Assembly (NCBI RefSeq): GCF_002906155.1
Contig: NZ_MUJK01000009.1
Span: forward strand, 124,001-188,000
Origin: Pseudomonas laurylsulfativorans
GTDB lineage: Bacteria; Pseudomonadota; Gammaproteobacteria; Pseudomonadales; Pseudomonadaceae
Reading direction: 5' to 3'
DNA length: 64,000 bases
A program made the translations under genes and the position numbers. Every line of letters starts with the position of its first letter. Position 1 is the stretch's first letter. The notes below the pieces were generated by a model, which worked only from the letters and a program-made list of their open reading frames with translations, was not told where the DNA came from and ran no database searches. Of this stretch, positions 7,728 through 15,866 are shown piece after piece.

Positions 7728-9833
7728 TTAGAAGCTGTAGGTGCCCGTCACCACCAGGCTACGCGGTGCCCCCGGCTGGATCTGGAATGCACTGGTCGCC
7801 GACGAGTAATACGTCTTGTCAGTGATGTTGTTCAGCGCCGCGCGCACATCCCATTCCTTCTGGCGGAAACCGGCCAATGCATCCCAGCGGCCATAGCCCG
7901 GCAACACGGTGGTGTTGAGGTTGTCGGCATAGCGGTCGCCGACCAGGGTCAGACCTGTTTCGGCGTACCAGCCCATTTCCGGTTTCCAGGTCAGGAACAG
8001 GCTGGCGTTGTGCTTGGCCACGTTATTGATGCGCTTGCCTTCCAGGCCGTTGTTGTCTTCTTCGATGGTTGCGTCCTGCAGACCCACGCCACCGCGCATG
8101 TACCAGTTGCCGGTAATCCTGCCGGCGGCGGTCAGTTCGATCCCGCGAGAGCGTTGCAGCCCGGAAAGCAGGGTAATGGTCGGGTTGTTCGGGTCGCTGG
8201 TGCGGCGGTTGTAGAGTTCCAGCTCATAGATCGCCAGCGTGGTGCTCAGGCGATCGTCGAGCCAGTCACTCTTCACGCCGATTTCCTTCTGCTTGGTCAG
8301 CTCGGGGCTCAGGTCATTGCTGTTACCGGCCGCACCTGGAGTGATGCCGATCAAACCACCGCCGACCGGCGAGAACGTCTTGCTCCAGGAGGCATAGAAG
8401 GAGTGATTTTGCAGCGGCGTCCAGACCACGCCAACACGAGGGCTGGTGCTGTGGCTGTCACTGTCTTCGGAGATGTTGCGCACCTTGTTGGTCGACTCGA
8501 TATCGAACGTGTCGTAACGCAGACCGGCGAGCAATTGCCATTGATCGTTCAGGCGCAGTTGATCCTGCACATATACCGCGCGGCTCTCGACCTCGGTGTG
8601 GGTATTGCTCGACACCACCATGCGCCCGGTATGGCGCAAGTTGCGGTCGGGGGTGTACAGGTCCAGTGCCGGCACCGGTGAACTGCCCGGCCCGGAAGTG
8701 GCGGCGGTGTACAACAGTGGGTCGCGGCGCTGGCTGCCGATTTCGATACCGGTGAGCAGGCGGTGCTCCAGGCCGAAGGTATCGAAGCCACCTTCGAGCT
8801 CGACGTTGTTGTAGAGGTTGCGGGTGTTCAGGTCCTGCTGCCAGTGCTGGCGCGTGACCTTGTTAGTAGCCGGGACATAACCACTCAAGTAAGTATTGTC
8901 GAAATCGCTGTCGAGCTTGAATACGCCCAGGGTCTGGCGCAGTTGCCAGTTGTCGCTCAGTTCATAAGTGAGTTTCGAGCGCAGGGACTGCGCCTTGTCG
9001 TCGATGAAATCGTTTTCGCTGCCGTAGGTGGTATCGCGTCCCACGTCGGCCGGGCGACCGTTTACGCCGGGGATTCCACGATCTGGCGTGCGGTTGTAGC
9101 GGCTGTATTCGTACTGCACCAACCAGTTCAGGTCGGGTGTCAGCTGCCAGCTCATCGAGGGCGCGAACAACTGGCGATTACCGCTCACGCCATCGCGGAA
9201 GCTGTTCTCGTCCATGTTGCCCATGTTCAGGCGCAGGCTGATGTTCTCCGTAGGGTCGGTGCTGAGGTCGGCATAGAGGCTGCGCAAGTCTTCGCTGCCA
9301 CCCTGGGCTTCGATGGTCGAGCGGCGACCGAACTCGGGCAGCTTGCTCACCCGGTTGACGATGCCGCCCTGGCTGCCACGGCCATATAACACGGCGGCGG
9401 GGCCTTTCAAAACGTCGATGCGTTCGATGTTGTGCAAGTCGCGCACGTACTGGCTGTCGTCGCGAATGCCATCGAGATAGAAGTCGTTGCTGGCGTCGAA
9501 ACCGCGGATGCGCAGGCTGTCGAAGCGAGTGTCGGCGCCGCTGCTGACGTTGGGGATGCCGCTGAGGGCAGTGCCCAGATCGTTGGTGCCGTAATCCATC
9601 ACGTTCGAGGTTTTGATCGAGTCGATGGCTTGTGGCACGTAACGCACCGGTGTGGCGGTCCGGGTCGCGGTGCTGGTTTGAGTCACGCGCGGGTCGTCAG
9701 CCTCAGCTTCGGCGCTGATCGATGTGGCAGGTAAGGTGGTGGGTGCAGCGTAGGCAAAACCGGCAGACAACAAGGCAGAGAGCCCAAGGCTGTAGGGCGC
9801 AAGGCGAAAAGGGGCAGACATTGAAGAGCGCAT
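7728..9833 (-). CDS. TonB-dependent ferric-siderophore receptor
   Basis: A 701-residue outer-membrane receptor importing a ferric siderophore with energy from TonB-ExbBD. It has a signal peptide ending near AYA, a plug domain at about residues 60-170 (SLRIRGFDASNDFYLDGIRDD, DVLKGPAAVLYGRGSQGGIVN), a 22-strand barrel region, and a C-terminal aromatic (GTYSF) typical of outer-membrane proteins. The plug with LDGIRDDSQYVRD resembles the Fiu/PiuA catecholate-type group, but the ligand cannot be read from sequence. The start may be the second ATG at 9821. A Fur-like box lies about 40 bases upstream, which fits iron repression. Confidence 0.92.
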   Translation of the reverse strand: MRSSMSAPFRLAPYSLGLSALLSAGFAYAAPTTLPATSISAEAEADDPRVTQTSTATRTATPVRYVPQAIDSIKTSNVMDYGTNDLGTALSGIPNVSSGADTRFDSLRIRGFDASNDFYLDGIRDDSQYVRDLHNIERIDVLKGPAAVLYGRGSQGGIVNRVSKLPEFGRRSTIEAQGGSEDLRSLYADLSTDPTENISLRLNMGNMDENSFRDGVSGNRQLFAPSMSWQLTPDLNWLVQYEYSRYNRTPDRGIPGVNGRPADVGRDTTYGSENDFIDDKAQSLRSKLTYELSDNWQLRQTLGVFKLDSDFDNTYLSGYVPATNKVTRQHWQQDLNTRNLYNNVELEGGFDTFGLEHRLLTGIEIGSQRRDPLLYTAATSGPGSSPVPALDLYTPDRNLRHTGRMVVSSNTHTEVESRAVYVQDQLRLNDQWQLLAGLRYDTFDIESTNKVRNISEDSDSHSTSPRVGVVWTPLQNHSFYASWSKTFSPVGGGLIGITPGAAGNSNDLSPELTKQKEIGVKSDWLDDRLSTTLAIYELELYNRRTSDPNNPTITLLSGLQRSRGIELTAAGRITGNWYMRGGVGLQDATIEEDNNGLEGKRINNVAKHNASLFLTWKPEMGWYAETGLTLVGDRYADNLNTTVLPGYGRWDALAGFRQKEWDVRAALNNITDKTYYSSATSAFQIQPGAPRSLVVTGTYSF

Positions 9834-9870
9834 CCGTAGGATTTTTAGGGTGAAGCGTGCAAGAGGCGAG

Positions 9871-9890
9871 AATAGTAATGCTTGTCATTT
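9871..9890 (-). promoter_or_regulatory. Probable Fur box upstream of TonB receptor
   Basis: Read on the minus strand, AAATGACAAGCATTACTATT resembles the 19-bp Fur palindrome (GATAATGATAATCATTATC) at about two thirds of positions. It lies where a promoter for the receptor would be. Confidence 0.55.
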
Positions 9891-10083
9891 GCTGTCGTTA
9901 GCTGTTATTGAGAACTTATCTCATTTGATTGTTTCGAATTGTGTCTGCGTTAGTACAAGAGGCCGGGCGACCATTCGACCGATTCAAGCAACAGACTGAA
10001 AGCTGATCCGGCGTTTTTCCAGGACCGCTGTGGCACTAATCTGTCGGCATCGAATTTTCCCCAATTTCTGTCGGAGCTTTCCC

Positions 10084-10755
10084 ATGATCCTGCATTACAT
10101 CTACGACCCGTTGTGCGGTTGGTGCTACGGCGCCAAACCGCTGGTGCAAGCCGCCCAGGCTGTGCTGCCCGTGATTGCCCACGGCGGCGGCATGATGACG
10201 GGGGCTAATCGGCAAAAGGTTTCGCCACAACTGCGCAATTACGTCATGCCCCACGACCGGCGCATCGCCGAATACAGCGGGCAGCCGTTCGGCGAAGCCT
10301 ATTTCGAAGGTTTGCTGCGTGATCACACCGCTGTGTTCGACTCGGCGCCACCTATCGCCGCCGTACTGGCTGCCGAGCAAATGGCCGGTCGCGGGCTGGA
10401 GTTGTTGGGGCGTTTGCAAAGTGCTCACTACGTGGAAGGGCGCCGCATTGCCGACGAATTGGTACTGTTTGAACTGGCCCACGGCATGGGGCTGGACCCT
10501 CATGCCTTCGAAGGGGCCTTCCGGGCGGCCGACACCGAAGGTCACATCAGGAGCAGCCGGGCTTTCCTGGCAAAAGTTGGCGGGCAGGGTTTTCCGACCC
10601 TGGTGCTTGAGCACAATGACCAATTCACCTTGGTCGATATCGGGCCATGGCTGGGCAAACCCCAGGCATTTGCACAGTGGCTGGGTCAGTCGCTTCCGGA
10701 TCAGGACTCATCCAGCTCCGTAGCAGCTTGCGGGCTCGAAGGGTGCGTTGATTGA
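10084..10755 (+). CDS. DsbA-family thioredoxin-like protein (CGWC)
   Basis: A 223-residue cytoplasmic thioredoxin-fold protein with active site C11-G-W-C14 in YDPLCGWCYG and an all-helical insertion, as in the FrnE/2-hydroxychromene isomerase-like branch. The cis-Pro region GGQGFPTLVLE is visible near residue 165. There is no signal peptide, so it should not be a periplasmic DsbA. The C-terminus adds a short tail with two cysteines (AACGLEGCVD), unusual for the fold and possibly redox active or metal binding. The ATG at 10084 starts exactly at the family N-terminus. It is monocistronic, followed by the promoter-terminator segment before the porin. Confidence 0.85.
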   Translation: MILHYIYDPLCGWCYGAKPLVQAAQAVLPVIAHGGGMMTGANRQKVSPQLRNYVMPHDRRIAEYSGQPFGEAYFEGLLRDHTAVFDSAPPIAAVLAAEQMAGRGLELLGRLQSAHYVEGRRIADELVLFELAHGMGLDPHAFEGAFRAADTEGHIRSSRAFLAKVGGQGFPTLVLEHNDQFTLVDIGPWLGKPQAFAQWLGQSLPDQDSSSSVAACGLEGCVD

Positions 10756-10819
10756 GTATTCCTGCCGCGTAAAGCAGTTTCTTAGACGTTTTTTGCCTGT
10801 TTGTAGAAGATTCATGAAA

Positions 10820-10849
10820 TTGACACACCGTTAAGGGCGCGGCTACGAT
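10820..10849 (+). promoter_or_regulatory. Sigma-70-like promoter
   Basis: TTGACA, an 18-base spacer, then TACGAT. The predicted start is near 10856, only about 80 bases before the terminator at 10892-10932, giving a short transcript or an attenuated leader for the porin gene. Confidence 0.55.
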
Positions 10850-10855
10850 TCGGCC

Positions 10856-10932
10856 CAACGCCTGTGGCCGACCGCCACGACTCAAAAACAATAAAAGGCC
10901 CGCCGCGAGAAATCGTGGGCGGGCCTTTTTGT
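10856..10932 (+). ncRNA. Candidate small RNA or porin 5' leader
   Basis: Inferred RNA of about 77 bases from the promoter at 10820 to a terminator-like hairpin. It contains AACAATAA (10887-10894), a match to the AAnAAnAA motif bound by Hfq/Crc in pseudomonads, just before the hairpin. It could be a stand-alone sRNA or the attenuated leader of the OprD-type porin mRNA. This is inference from sequence only. Confidence 0.35.
10892..10932 (+). terminator. Terminator / attenuator before porin gene
   Basis: AAAAGGCCCGCC and GGCGGGCCTTTT form an 11-12 bp stem with a 14-base loop and a T-rich tail. It sits between the DsbA-like gene and the porin, and may end both that transcript and the candidate small RNA. 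Confidence 0.85.
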
Positions 10933-11014
10933 TTTCGCCTTGAAATAAGAGCGCGATAGCGCCGTTTCGGCCATTCGACACAGCGCGTATCAACCGTATT
11001 AAGGAAAAAAAAAA

Positions 11015-12301
11015 ATGTTGAACAAGCGAATCAGCCTGATCGCTCTGGGGATTTTGAGCGCAACGCAGGCCATGGCTAATGACCAAGCCGAATCCAAGGG
11101 TTTTGTTGAAGACAGCAGCCTCAAAGTGCTGTTGCGCAACGCCTACATCAATCGTGACTACAAAGACGGCAACCCGGATAAATCCGAGTGGGGCCAGGCG
11201 GCCATCGGTACGTTCTCGTCCGGCTTCACCCAAGGCACCGTGGGTGTGGGTGTGGACGCTTTCGGTCTGTACGCTTTGAACCTGGAGCGCAGCGAAGACC
11301 GTAGCGGCGCGCAAGGCATCGACTTCTTCAAGAAGGGCGACAGCGGCCAGCCGGCTGACGACCTGTCCAAGGGCGGCGCGGCGATCAAGTTCCGCCTGTC
11401 CAGCACCACCCTGACCTACGGCGACCAGATGCCGGCCCTGCCGGTGCTGAACTACGACAACTCGCGCCTGTTGCCAGAAAGCTACACCGGCACCCTGATC
11501 ACTTCCAAAGAAATCAAAGGCCTGCAACTGGACGCCGGTCGCTTCACCGCCGAATCGCGTAAAAGCGCTGAAGGCCGTGACAGCGGTGGCTTGAAGTCGA
11601 TCAACGTATTGGGCGGTAGCTACCAGTTCACCGAACAGTTCAAGGCTGCGCTGTACGCTTCCGACGTCGAAGACGTGCTGAAGAAGCAATACGTGAACGC
11701 CAACTACGTGTTCCCGATCGACAAGGATCAGTCCCTGACCCTGGACTTCAACGGCTACCGCACCAAGCTTGACGATTCCTACGTCCGCGAAAACGGTATC
11801 ACCGGCGACGACAACAAGATCTGGAGCCTGGCCGCCACCTTCATCACTGGCCCGCACTCGTTCACCCTCGCACACCAGCGCAGCACCGGCGACAGCAACC
11901 TGGGCTACGCCTACGGCGGCTACCAGAAAGATCAAGGTCGCGTCGGCGACGGTGGAAACACCATCTACCTGGCGAACTCCTACTGGTCCGACTTCAACGC
12001 CGAAGACGAGCGCAGCTGGCAAGTGGGCTACGGTCTGGACTTCAGCACTTTCGGTGTACCGGGCCTGAGCTACAACTTCGCCTACGTGCGCGGTGACAAC
12101 ATCACCACCTCCACCAGTGAAGGCGGCACCGAACGCGAGATCTTCAACCAGATCAAATATGTCGTCCAAAGCGGCCCGGCTAAAGACCTCAGCGTGAAAC
12201 TGCGCAGCTCGGTGTTGCGCGTGTCGCAGAAGTCGAGCGAGTACAACGTCAGCGGTAACGAAGTGCGTGTGTTCGTGGATTATCCGATCAATATTTTCTG
12301 A
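11015..12301 (+). CDS. OprD-family outer-membrane porin
   Basis: A 428-residue porin for small carboxylates or amino acids. The signal peptide MLNKRISLIALGILSATQAM ends at Ala22. It is followed by the family opening GFVEDSSLKVLLRNAYINRD, the constriction-loop block TLTYGDQMPALPVLNYDNSRLLP, and a C-terminal strand ending in Phe (YPINIF). The length fits the OprD/Occ family. I cannot assign the OccD or OccK subtype; it is not OprD itself with certainty. The ATG directly follows an AAGGAAAAAAAAAA run, an A-rich site that could bind Hfq/Crc as well as ribosomes. A strong terminator follows. Confidence 0.92.
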   Translation: MLNKRISLIALGILSATQAMANDQAESKGFVEDSSLKVLLRNAYINRDYKDGNPDKSEWGQAAIGTFSSGFTQGTVGVGVDAFGLYALNLERSEDRSGAQGIDFFKKGDSGQPADDLSKGGAAIKFRLSSTTLTYGDQMPALPVLNYDNSRLLPESYTGTLITSKEIKGLQLDAGRFTAESRKSAEGRDSGGLKSINVLGGSYQFTEQFKAALYASDVEDVLKKQYVNANYVFPIDKDQSLTLDFNGYRTKLDDSYVRENGITGDDNKIWSLAATFITGPHSFTLAHQRSTGDSNLGYAYGGYQKDQGRVGDGGNTIYLANSYWSDFNAEDERSWQVGYGLDFSTFGVPGLSYNFAYVRGDNITTSTSEGGTEREIFNQIKYVVQSGPAKDLSVKLRSSVLRVSQKSSEYNVSGNEVRVFVDYPINIF

Positions 12302-12344
12302 TGATCGGTTGCGGTATCGAGGCCTGATCACAGGCTGACAAAAA

Positions 12345-12377
12345 GAAAAAACCCCGACTGGCTCGGGGTTTTTTTTG
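12345..12377 (+). terminator. Terminator after porin gene
   Basis: AAAAAACCCCGA / TCGGGGTTTTTTTT stem with a short loop. Confidence 0.92.
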
Positions 12378-12410
12378 CTTCTTTCACTGGTTTGCGTGGG
12401 CATGGCCCTT

Positions 12411-12518
12411 TGTAGGAGCTGCGATGCGACTTGCCAGCGATGGTCGCTAACGATTACGCGCATGAGCTGGATAAACGCGGCGTACTTGAGTCCATCGCCG
12501 GCAAGCCGGCTCCTACAG
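12411..12518. repeat. REP pair, long-spacer type, copy 1
   Basis: Inverted REP ends surround a spacer beginning GATGGTCGCTAACGATTACG and containing GGATAAACGCGGCG. The left REP unit is partly degraded. The same spacer recurs at 12555 and 50190. Confidence 0.85.
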
Positions 12519-12554
12519 TTTGGCGTTCACATCATTTCCACCAGGACGCGGTCT

Positions 12555-12658
12555 CCTGTAGGAGCTGGCTTGCCAGCGATGGTCGTTAACGATTACGTGC
12601 ATGAACTGGATAAACGCGGCGCACTTGAGTCCATCGCCGGCAAGCCGGCTCCTACAGT
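12555..12658. repeat. REP pair, long-spacer type, copy 2
   Basis: A near-duplicate of the 12411 unit about 144 bases further on, with intact REP ends. The two copies form a tandem BIME array in a 550-base gap between the porin and the tautomerase. The rest of the gap holds nothing else I can name. Confidence 0.88.
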
Positions 12659-12850
12659 TCCCCGGGATTGCGTGAGGAACCGTTCCTGGATTGGGAGCAG
12701 GGCGTACTTTGCATTCGTTCTATTTTATTCATTACCCCATGTAACGAATGAAGTTCCCGCCCCCACCTTTTTCACCCGGACATAACCCCCTACATTCATC
12801 TCCAACGCCTCTCCCATCATTCCGACGGGAAGGTCACTGGAGTTTCCCTC

Positions 12851-13072
12851 ATGCCTTTCGTAACCGTACGCATCACCCGCGATGGCGTTACCACTGAGCA
12901 GAAAGCTCAGGTGATTGCCGAGATCACTGAAACACTGGAACGCGTCCTCAACAAACGCCCTGACCTGACCCACATCGTGATCGAGGAAGTCGACACCGAT
13001 AACTGGGGCTACGCCGGGATCACCACCACCCAGTACCGCAAGCAACTGGCCGAGGCGGAGGGAAAGTCATGA
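12851..13072 (+). CDS. 4-oxalocrotonate tautomerase-family protein
   Basis: A 73-residue small tautomerase with the catalytic Pro exposed after Met removal (MPFVTVRITRDG) and the beta-alpha-beta pattern of the family. The sequence around residues 40-60 (LTHIVIEEVDTDNWGYAG) matches the group often annotated as tautomerase family protein rather than true aromatic meta-cleavage enzymes. It is the first gene of a three-gene unit. Its stop overlaps the next start (ATGA), so the DsbA-like protein is translationally coupled. The substrate is unknown. Confidence 0.88.
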   Translation: MPFVTVRITRDGVTTEQKAQVIAEITETLERVLNKRPDLTHIVIEEVDTDNWGYAGITTTQYRKQLAEAEGKS

Positions 13073-13725
13073 CGTCCTCCGTCACCATCGATTTCATTTC
13101 CGATGTGGTGTGCCCTTGGTGCGCACTGGGGGCGACGGCGCTGGAGCAGGCGATCGAGAACGTGGCCGGGGAAGTCTCGGTCGAGCTGACCTACAAGCCG
13201 TTCGAGTTGAACCCGAACATGCCGGCCGAAGGTGAGCAAGCGGTCGAACACCTGATGCGCAAGTACGGGAGGACCGCCGACGACGTCGCCGCCGGCAAGG
13301 CCATGCAGATCGCTCGCGGCGAGGCCATCGGCTTCAAGTTCGATCTGGAAAAACGCACGCATTTCTACAACACCTTCGATGCGCACCGTTTGTTGCTGTG
13401 GGCGTTGCAGGAGGGGCGGCAGGTCGAGCTCAAGAAAGTGCTGCTACAGGCCTACTTCAGCGAAGGCCAGAACCCGAGTGATCCGTCGACACTGGTGCGG
13501 CTGGCGACTGAAGCGGGGCTGGATGGGGCAAGTGCACAAGAGGTGCTGGCGTCCGGTGCGTTCGCCGATGAGGTGCGCGAGCTTGAAGCGTACTACCAGC
13601 AGCGCGGCATCAATTCGGTCCCGGCCATGGTGCTCAACGGTCAGCACCTGGTGTCCGGTTCGCAATCGGTCGAGTACTACGAACAGATGTTGCGACAAAT
13701 GGCCAAGGCATCGGCTGAAGCCTGA
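13069..13725 (+). CDS. DsbA-family oxidoreductase, FrnE-like (CPWC)
   Basis: A 218-residue cytoplasmic thioredoxin-fold protein. The active site is C15-P-W-C18 in ISDVVCPWCALG. A helical insertion follows, then the cis-Pro segment GINSVPAMVLNGQHLVSGSQ near residues 180-200. This is the FrnE/polyketide-type DsbA branch, not the periplasmic enzyme. It is coupled to the tautomerase upstream and followed after 44 bases by an SDR gene, suggesting a small redox or detoxification operon. A second DsbA-like protein of a related branch lies at 10084. Confidence 0.88.
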   Translation: MTSSVTIDFISDVVCPWCALGATALEQAIENVAGEVSVELTYKPFELNPNMPAEGEQAVEHLMRKYGRTADDVAAGKAMQIARGEAIGFKFDLEKRTHFYNTFDAHRLLLWALQEGRQVELKKVLLQAYFSEGQNPSDPSTLVRLATEAGLDGASAQEVLASGAFADEVRELEAYYQQRGINSVPAMVLNGQHLVSGSQSVEYYEQMLRQMAKASAEA

Positions 13726-13769
13726 TTACCGATTTTCTACCCCACTTTTAATTGTCAGAGGTCTTCATC

Positions 13770-14480
13770 ATGAGCAGTTCGAAAAAAGTCATCGTCATCA
13801 CCGGCGCATCCCAAGGTCTCGGCGACGGGATGGTCAAAGCCTTTCGTGAACTCGGTTACCGAATCGTTGCCACTTCGCGCTCGATCAAACCGTCCACCGA
13901 TCCGGACATTCTCACCGTGGCCGGTGACATCGGCGAGCCGCAAACCGCTCAGCGCGTCATCCGTGAAGCGATCTCCCGTTTCGGTCGCATCGATACCCTG
14001 GTCAACAACGCCGGGATCTTCATCGCCAAACCGTTCACCGCGTACACCGCAGAAGATTACGCCAACGTGTTGTCGGTGAACGTCAATGGCTTCTTCTACA
14101 TCACCCAACTCGCCATCGCCGAAATGGAAAAGCAGGGCAGCGGCCACGTCGTCAACATCACCACCAGCCTGGTGGACCACGCCATCGACGGCGTGCCATC
14201 GGTGCTGGCATCGCTGACCAAGGGCGGCCTCAACGCGGCAACCAAATCCCTGGCCATCGAATACGCCAAGCGCGGAATCCGGGTGAACGCGGTCAGCCCC
14301 GGCATCATCAAGACCCCAATGCACGGCGAAGAAACCCACGCAGCACTGGGCAATCTGCACCCGGTCGGGCACATGGGCGAGGTCGATGATATTGCGCAAG
14401 CGGTCGTGTATCTGGACGGCGCCAAGTTCGTTACAGGCGAAATCCTGCACGTGGACGGTGGTCAGAGCGCGGGTCACTAA
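13770..14480 (+). CDS. SDR-family protein lacking the catalytic tyrosine
   Basis: A 236-residue short-chain dehydrogenase/reductase-fold protein. It keeps the nucleotide motif TGASQGLG, the NNAG motif and the Ser region (NITTS), but where YxxxK is expected it reads ASLTKGG, with alanine in place of tyrosine. The Lys is kept, as is VNAVSPGIIKTPMH and the end HVDGGQSAGH. The ATG at 13770 follows CAGAGG; a TTG at 13752 is a weaker start. It is the last gene of the tautomerase-DsbA-SDR unit. It may be an atypical or non-oxidoreductase SDR. Confidence 0.88.
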   Translation: MSSSKKVIVITGASQGLGDGMVKAFRELGYRIVATSRSIKPSTDPDILTVAGDIGEPQTAQRVIREAISRFGRIDTLVNNAGIFIAKPFTAYTAEDYANVLSVNVNGFFYITQLAIAEMEKQGSGHVVNITTSLVDHAIDGVPSVLASLTKGGLNAATKSLAIEYAKRGIRVNAVSPGIIKTPMHGEETHAALGNLHPVGHMGEVDDIAQAVVYLDGAKFVTGEILHVDGGQSAGH

Positions 14481-14505
14481 GAACGCTTTTCCAAACCCCG
14501 GAAAC

Positions 14506-14539
14506 AACAAAGCCCTCGTATTGCTACGAGGGCTTTGTT
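14506..14539 (+). terminator. Terminator after SDR gene
   Basis: AACAAAGCCCTCGTA / TACGAGGGCTTTGTT is a 15-bp perfect stem with a TTGC loop. It is symmetric enough to serve also the minus-strand tRNA-Thr. Confidence 0.92.
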
Positions 14540-14544
14540 TTGTA

Positions 14545-14620
<76 letters not shown>

Positions 14621-14698
14621 GTGTCAGGGCGACGATTATAGCGATTGGATGAGTTCTGTAAACCCCTGAATTCTGACTATTTTTGCGCGGGCTTCAGG

Positions 14699-15520
14699 TC
14701 AGGCGCGCAGCAGGGTTTTCTTGAGTTTCTGAATGGCTTGCCAGGTTCGACTGTTTTGCATCGCGCGTAGCTGTGCTTCGGCCTGTTCGGCGCGTTGCAG
14801 GGCGGCGGCGAGCTGGTGTTCGGCGTCGCTGACGGGGTGGCTGAACTTGTGGCCTTTGCAGAACTGGAACTCGTCCAGGTTGCACGGCGGGATATCGAAG
14901 GCGGGTTTGAGGTTCAGGTGTTCTTCGGCGAGGTAGTAGGTATTGATGCCGTCGAACAGGATCGAGTGGTAACCGGCGTCAATGACCAGGTTTTCCCAGG
15001 TCTGGTCGCGTTTCCATGGGGTTTCGATGAGGATTACCCATGGCCGCCATTGGCTGAAGTCCATGCCGCGCAGGACGGTTTCTTCGTGGCCTTCGACGTC
15101 GATTTTCAGGAAGTGAATGGCGCGGCCCCGGGCGTGTTCTTCGCAGATGGAGCTCAGGGAGCGGGACTTGATCGTTTGGCTGCGCACGTCCATGCCGGCG
15201 TCTTTGTGCATTTTCGCCATGGCCGGGTCGAGGGTCGAGAGGCCGGTGCCGGCGATGCCGTAGAAGGTCAGTTCGTCTGCACTTTCCCCGGCCGCACATT
15301 GCAGGTTGGTGTCTTTGGGACGTTGCTGGCACAGGGCTTCGAAGTAGTTGGGCATCGGTTCGACGTTGATGCCGGTCCAGCCGTTGTCGTAGAACGCCTT
15401 GGTGACGGAGTCGTGGGTGGGATCGTTTGCCCCGACGTCGATGTAGAAGCCGTTTTCGACGGTTTTGAGGGCGCGCCACAGGCGTATGTCTTCGAAATTC
15501 TGTGCGTAGGAAATGAACGT
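14699..15520 (-). CDS. FkbM-family methyltransferase
   Basis: A 273-residue SAM-dependent methyltransferase, probably acting on a sugar of a surface glycan. Motif I is FYIDVGANDPTHDSVT near residue 27, followed by GINVEPMPNYFEAL and the FkbM core FLKIDVEGHEETVLRGM. The C-terminal 45 residues are a charged helix (AEHQLAAALQRAEQAEAQLR). The chosen start is GTG at 15520, which gives the usual family opening TFISYAQNFEDI and follows AGGA; the frame also allows an ATG at 15595. It stands alone, next to tRNA-Thr. The role in LPS or exopolysaccharide is inference. Confidence 0.85.
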   Translation of the reverse strand, partial: TFISYAQNFEDIRLWRALKTVENGFYIDVGANDPTHDSVTKAFYDNGWTGINVEPMPNYFEALCQQRPKDTNLQCAAGESADELTFYGIAGTGLSTLDPAMAKMHKDAGMDVRSQTIKSRSLSSICEEHARGRAIHFLKIDVEGHEETVLRGMDFSQWRPWVILIETPWKRDQTWENLVIDAGYHSILFDGINTYYLAEEHLNLKPAFDIPPCNLDEFQFCKGHKFSHPVSDAEHQLAAALQRAEQAEAQLRAMQNSRTWQAIQKLKKTLLRA

Positions 15521-15866
15521 CACTGGCGCATCCTGTCGGGAGAATGTTCTTGTTCGTGGCCGCGCTGCTGGCGCCCTGGCGTTTGTGTATATCAAGAGAA
15601 GTGCAGCGGTGCAATTTCCCCCGTCAGCGGTCCCGGATTAGGCGTTTATGTCGTTTTCATTAAATGCTTATGCACAATGCATTTGGCCGCGCACCGTGTT
15701 TAGGCCGAAATTGTGGATCTGTTCTCATTTGTTCGCAAATACCTGTTTTTTCGATTTTTTATGTACGTGTACAAAAAATGAACAGTATGGATTTACTTCT
15801 GAAACTGGCATGGATATTGGATCCACGATATTTCCATCAACAGAGTTATCCACAGGCCGGATGTGT
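15521..15866. other. AT-rich intergenic stretch with a DnaA-box match
   Basis: The 346 bases between two minus-strand methyltransferase genes are noticeably AT-rich. The only recognisable element is a perfect DnaA box TTATCCACA at 15846-15854. A 68-codon plus-strand frame here (15664-15870) has no support. Confidence 0.5.

Noticed and set aside
10625..12463. 612-codon minus-strand frame over the porin gene
   Set aside because: Antisense shadow; the plus-strand protein has signal peptide and porin motifs.
12411..12658. Possible CRISPR-like array from two similar ~105-base units
   Set aside because: The repeated parts are REP ends and long spacers that are themselves alike; no cas genes and no unique short spacers.
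12728..12755. Imperfect inverted repeat TTCATT ... AATGAA before the tautomerase gene
   Set aside because: The arms do not stay symmetric beyond six bases; too weak to call an operator.
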